Below, piece by piece: positions 61,601 to 64,000 of a stretch of DNA of 64,000 nucleotides. Under the pieces are notes generated by a model. It had not been told where the DNA came from, did no database searches, and worked only from the letters and a program-made list of their open reading frames with translations. This DNA comes from Blastomussa wellsi (taxonomy: Eukaryota; Cnidaria; Anthozoa; Scleractinia; Plerogyridae), in the NCBI GenBank assembly GCA_947652115.1, contig OX393568.1, positions 24,555,463 to 24,619,462 on the forward strand, in the 5' to 3' direction. The position numbers and the translations under genes were made by a program. How positions within the stretch are numbered: position 1 is the stretch's first letter; the number at the start of each line of letters is the position of its first letter.

Positions 61601-63868
61601 GAGTAGAAAGCCAGAACTGGAACTGGAGAAAAGTACGTAAGTTACCCAAATCGGTTTATTGCACGTTGCGCAAGGTCATTAGGAGACAAGATCTCCTTAC
61701 AGATTAGTTGGAAATTTGGTAAGAAAAAGCGCATTAATGAACGCAAACCACAAGGACTAGTAATTATCTAACTAACTTGAACATGAAACTGAAACAAGAA
61801 GAAAAATTAGCATGTGCTGACCTGCTCAGCTTGTCTGTCAAGTTGTTCAAAAGCTGCTTTTTTCTCATCCAGTTTGACTTGCTCCCGTTTTGGAACTATG
61901 ACAGGGTTTGGTTTCTTGGCTCTCCCGTCTGTCTCCGATATGCGGAGGTCACCGTCAAGAACAGCTTTTTCCTAGAACGAAAACCGCAAACAAACCTTAG
62001 TGAAAAAACAAAAACAAAGACAAAGTACGAAGAGAATTTCTGAGTTTTCTTCCCAATTAGGGGCTTACATTGAATTGCAATTTTTATGGGCATGGAAGAC
62101 CACGTAATGACAAAAATAAATAATCATTATTGCCTTAAATGTTACGCAACCATGCTGAAAAGTTTCTTAATCGCTCCAATCAGAGATTAAATTACCGTAA
62201 CACAGAAGAGCCTGTCTAGTTTGAGCGATTCTTTGTTGCAATATATAAGGAATCTTTTTAATTTGACACGACCTTGTTGAATTGTTTAACATCAAAATTT
62301 TAAACATTTTCTTGTTCTCTTAAAAAAATTTTGAATATTAAATGAAGCGGATCGTGTTTTAAGTTGAAAGGTTATGAAAAGAATTGCTGCACGGGCAAGA
62401 AGCAGTCGAATACAGAACTATGTTCGATACCCTTTGAGCTTGATAATCACGCTGTTCAAAATCCTTTTGTTTCTCCCGAAGCTTCACATCTGATCTTCCA
62501 GTTAGCGGGATTTTCTCTGGTTTACCATCCCTTTCTGGTGGAGGCCTTAATTTTCCCTGTAAAACAGCGCTTTCCTGCGAAGAAAACACGAAGAAAAATC
62601 GTTCATACAAGTTAAATAGGGATGTCATCCCGATACAGAAATTATAAGCACCAATCAGCTTATTACCATGCAAACATAAAACCATATCAGCACGACACCT
62701 TCAAGCAGATATTTATCGTGTATATTTATTTCAGCAGGTTGTTTTGATAGTTTATATAGCTCTCTTATCTGCATTTACTGTGTGGTTAACAGAAAAATCT
62801 CAGTTATTTTCCAAGGCTCTTTCAAACAATGTTATAAAAATGAAAACAACATATTTATTGTTTTTAAAACGAAGTAATTTTTTTTGGGGATGTTTTGTTA
62901 TGGCGTGTTGAATAATCAATCGACAACCTAAAGTACAAATACATTCTTCAAATTAATGTAAGTTAACTATGCGAGGAAAGTGGATATAACTAGACAACAA
63001 GAGAAGTAATCGATCAAGAACTATCTTATGAAAACGAATGATAATATGACTTCATTAAAACTGCGCGCTTTCTCAGTCATTGAAATCACCAAGGCCAATC
63101 CGCTATTACGTTATCTATGCGTAGAAACGATTTCATCGCTCACGTAAGTAGCACATAAATCTGAAACTATCTTCCTATTAAATGTGACTGGCAAGAAATT
63201 TTCATACCGTAGTCGCTTGGCGCTGAAGTTGTTCGTAATTTTGATGTTTTTCCTTGAATGCTACATCAACTGGGTTGTGTTTCTGTAACGCCTGTCGAAT
63301 CTCTCCTGGTCCCCAGGACACTGGTCGAGCTTTTCCTCTCAATACCGCAGATTGCTGGGAAAAACAATTGCCAAAGTGATAAGATTGAGACCGCCAATGA
63401 TCAATTCAGTGCATAACACTTCCTTGTATATCATCGGTAGGAAAAAGCAATGTTTTGATAAATCTTCGCAAAATTCTACTCGAAGATTTTCCGAATTTAT
63501 TTGTCCAATCTCAACAGAGCGAGGATTTACGAATACCCCGACAACGTGTTGTCACGTAAGCACACACCATGTCGCTTGGCAACCGACAACAGATTTGCAC
63601 GTTTATACAGTTCCAACATCAAGGCACACTTCACGGTTGCCTACAGTTTCCTTAACAGTTGATTCAGTAAAACTCTCAATTTCACGCAAGAGGCCTGAAA
63701 ATAATTGTTGATCATTACCTCGTTTGCGTTTTTATCGAGTCCTTCGAACTTCTTCTGTTTCTCCTTCAAGTCCACCTCTACCCTCCTTCCAAGTGATATG
63801 GGAGGTGGTGACGTCACACGATCTGAGGAACCGCTCTCCATACGACGTGATTGGTCCCTGGCCGAATC
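55700..63868 (-). CDS. Large LIM-domain protein of LMO7/LIMCH1 type with two kinds of internal repeat (both ends outside reach)
   Basis: Probable cytoskeletal/adherens-junction scaffold, by analogy with LMO7, LIMCH1 and fly Smallish. Exons (minus): 63719-63868, 63208-63354, 62431-62574, 61822-61971, 61136-61288 (all phase 0-0, 48-51 codons) and a giant exon 55700-60605 of 1,635 codons ending in phase 1. The five small exons each code one copy of a repeat (see separate entry). The giant exon holds a low-complexity Arg/Glu-rich region, six EEMPWRKEVREIK-type modules (residues 191-530), coiled-coil stretches (EKNRKQQEKTKYLMSLQ; EERLRKLKAEEEFMAQEAERL) and a complete LIM domain at 1574-1630 with ligands CTSC, HVNC, CVVC and CERC. 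The pattern LDRYWHVNCFCCVVC..WFGDE...HITN..LHCERCY matches LMO7/LIMCH1 LIM domains. The N-terminal part, where a CH domain would lie, is outside the window. The last exon was not found. Confidence 0.85.
59040..60060 (-). repeat. Six tandem protein repeats with MPWRKEVRE core
   Basis: The cores lie at 60024-60035, 59829-59840, 59655-59666, 59448-59459, 59244-59255 and 59040-59051 (EMPW codons), spaced 58-69 residues. Each core is preceded about 20-30 residues earlier, in most copies, by a block of the form NLSYKDFVxxPxxKxxxxF. A last copy of that block (QNLSYKDFICPPSKA) lacks the MPW core. Confidence 0.9.
61136..63868 (-). repeat. Five-exon array, one ~50-residue protein repeat per exon
   Basis: Each exon starts with a block like ESAVLRGKxRP (DSARDQ, QSAVLRGKARP, ESAVLQGKLRPP, EKAVLDGDLR, HASVLRGEYRPP) and ends with a block like LKEKQKxFExxDxQA (LKEKQKKFEGLDKNA, FKEKHQNYEQLQRQA, LREKQKDFEQRDYQA, LDEKKAAFEQLDRQA, LLEKQRTFEDKDYQA). 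The giant exon begins with a half copy (ESEILQKNKRKS). The array probably continues beyond 64000. Confidence 0.9.
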
Positions 63869-64000
63869 CTGTAATGAAAGGAGAATATGAAAACATTAAG
63901 CAAAGTTACAAGAAGATGTTGACTCACACCGGTAAAATTTGTGATCTGTCAAAAAGCGGGACCCAAACAATTTTTTCACACTTTCCCAAAACCTTTTTAG

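Overview
The window is eukaryotic. Genes are split by GT-AG introns (with one GC-AG exception), 3' ends carry AATAAA-type signals, and the space between exons is filled with short inverted-repeat transposons, tRNA-derived SINEs and microsatellites. The mix of conserved animal genes and lineage-restricted gene types (a secreted multi-domain protein with a fibrinogen-like end, an intronless orphan GPCR, a Cys-rich single-exon ORF of a kind I associate with corals) points to a cnidarian, most likely an anthozoan such as a stony coral. That assignment is inference; no rRNA or mitochondrial marker is present.

Layout. (1) 1-14502, plus strand: 3' half of cytosolic leucyl-tRNA synthetase (LARS1), fourteen exons including the KMSKS loop. 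Its largest intron hosts a separate single-exon multi-pass membrane gene, or young pseudogene, broken by a one-base frameshift. (2) 15871-16851, minus: intronless class A GPCR that lacks the DRY motif. (3) 18227-22640, minus: spliceosomal WBP4/FBP21 with a U1-C-type zinc finger, a single WW domain and a start codon apparently split by an intron. (4) 23907-27159, plus: secreted protein with a coiled segment, a DUF2341-like segment, a LamG-like segment and a fibrinogen-like end, also carrying a one-base frameshift in a T4 run. (5) 28287-36455, minus: complete 14-exon UTP18 (small-subunit processome WD40 protein). (6) 36839-40189, plus: three-exon F-box/LRR protein, head to head with UTP18. (7) 40978-48101, minus: secreted 205-residue protein built from thirteen tiny exons, nine of them symmetric phase-1 cassettes. 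(8) 48102-55699: repeat-rich, with a Cys-rich single-exon ORF. (9) 55700-63868, minus: large LIM-domain protein of LMO7/LIMCH1 type, incomplete at both ends, with an array of phase-0 exons each coding one copy of a ~50-residue repeat, then a 4.9 kb exon holding six copies of a second repeat (core EEMPWRKEVREIK), coiled-coil segments and a C-terminal LIM domain.

The genes do not form a pathway; LARS1, WBP4 and UTP18 are housekeeping genes of translation, splicing and ribosome assembly. The most unusual content is the two-level repeat architecture of the LIM protein, the cassette-exon secreted gene, and the gene nested in LARS1. All exon joins below were checked by reading phase across each intron; they are predictions from sequence, without transcript evidence.
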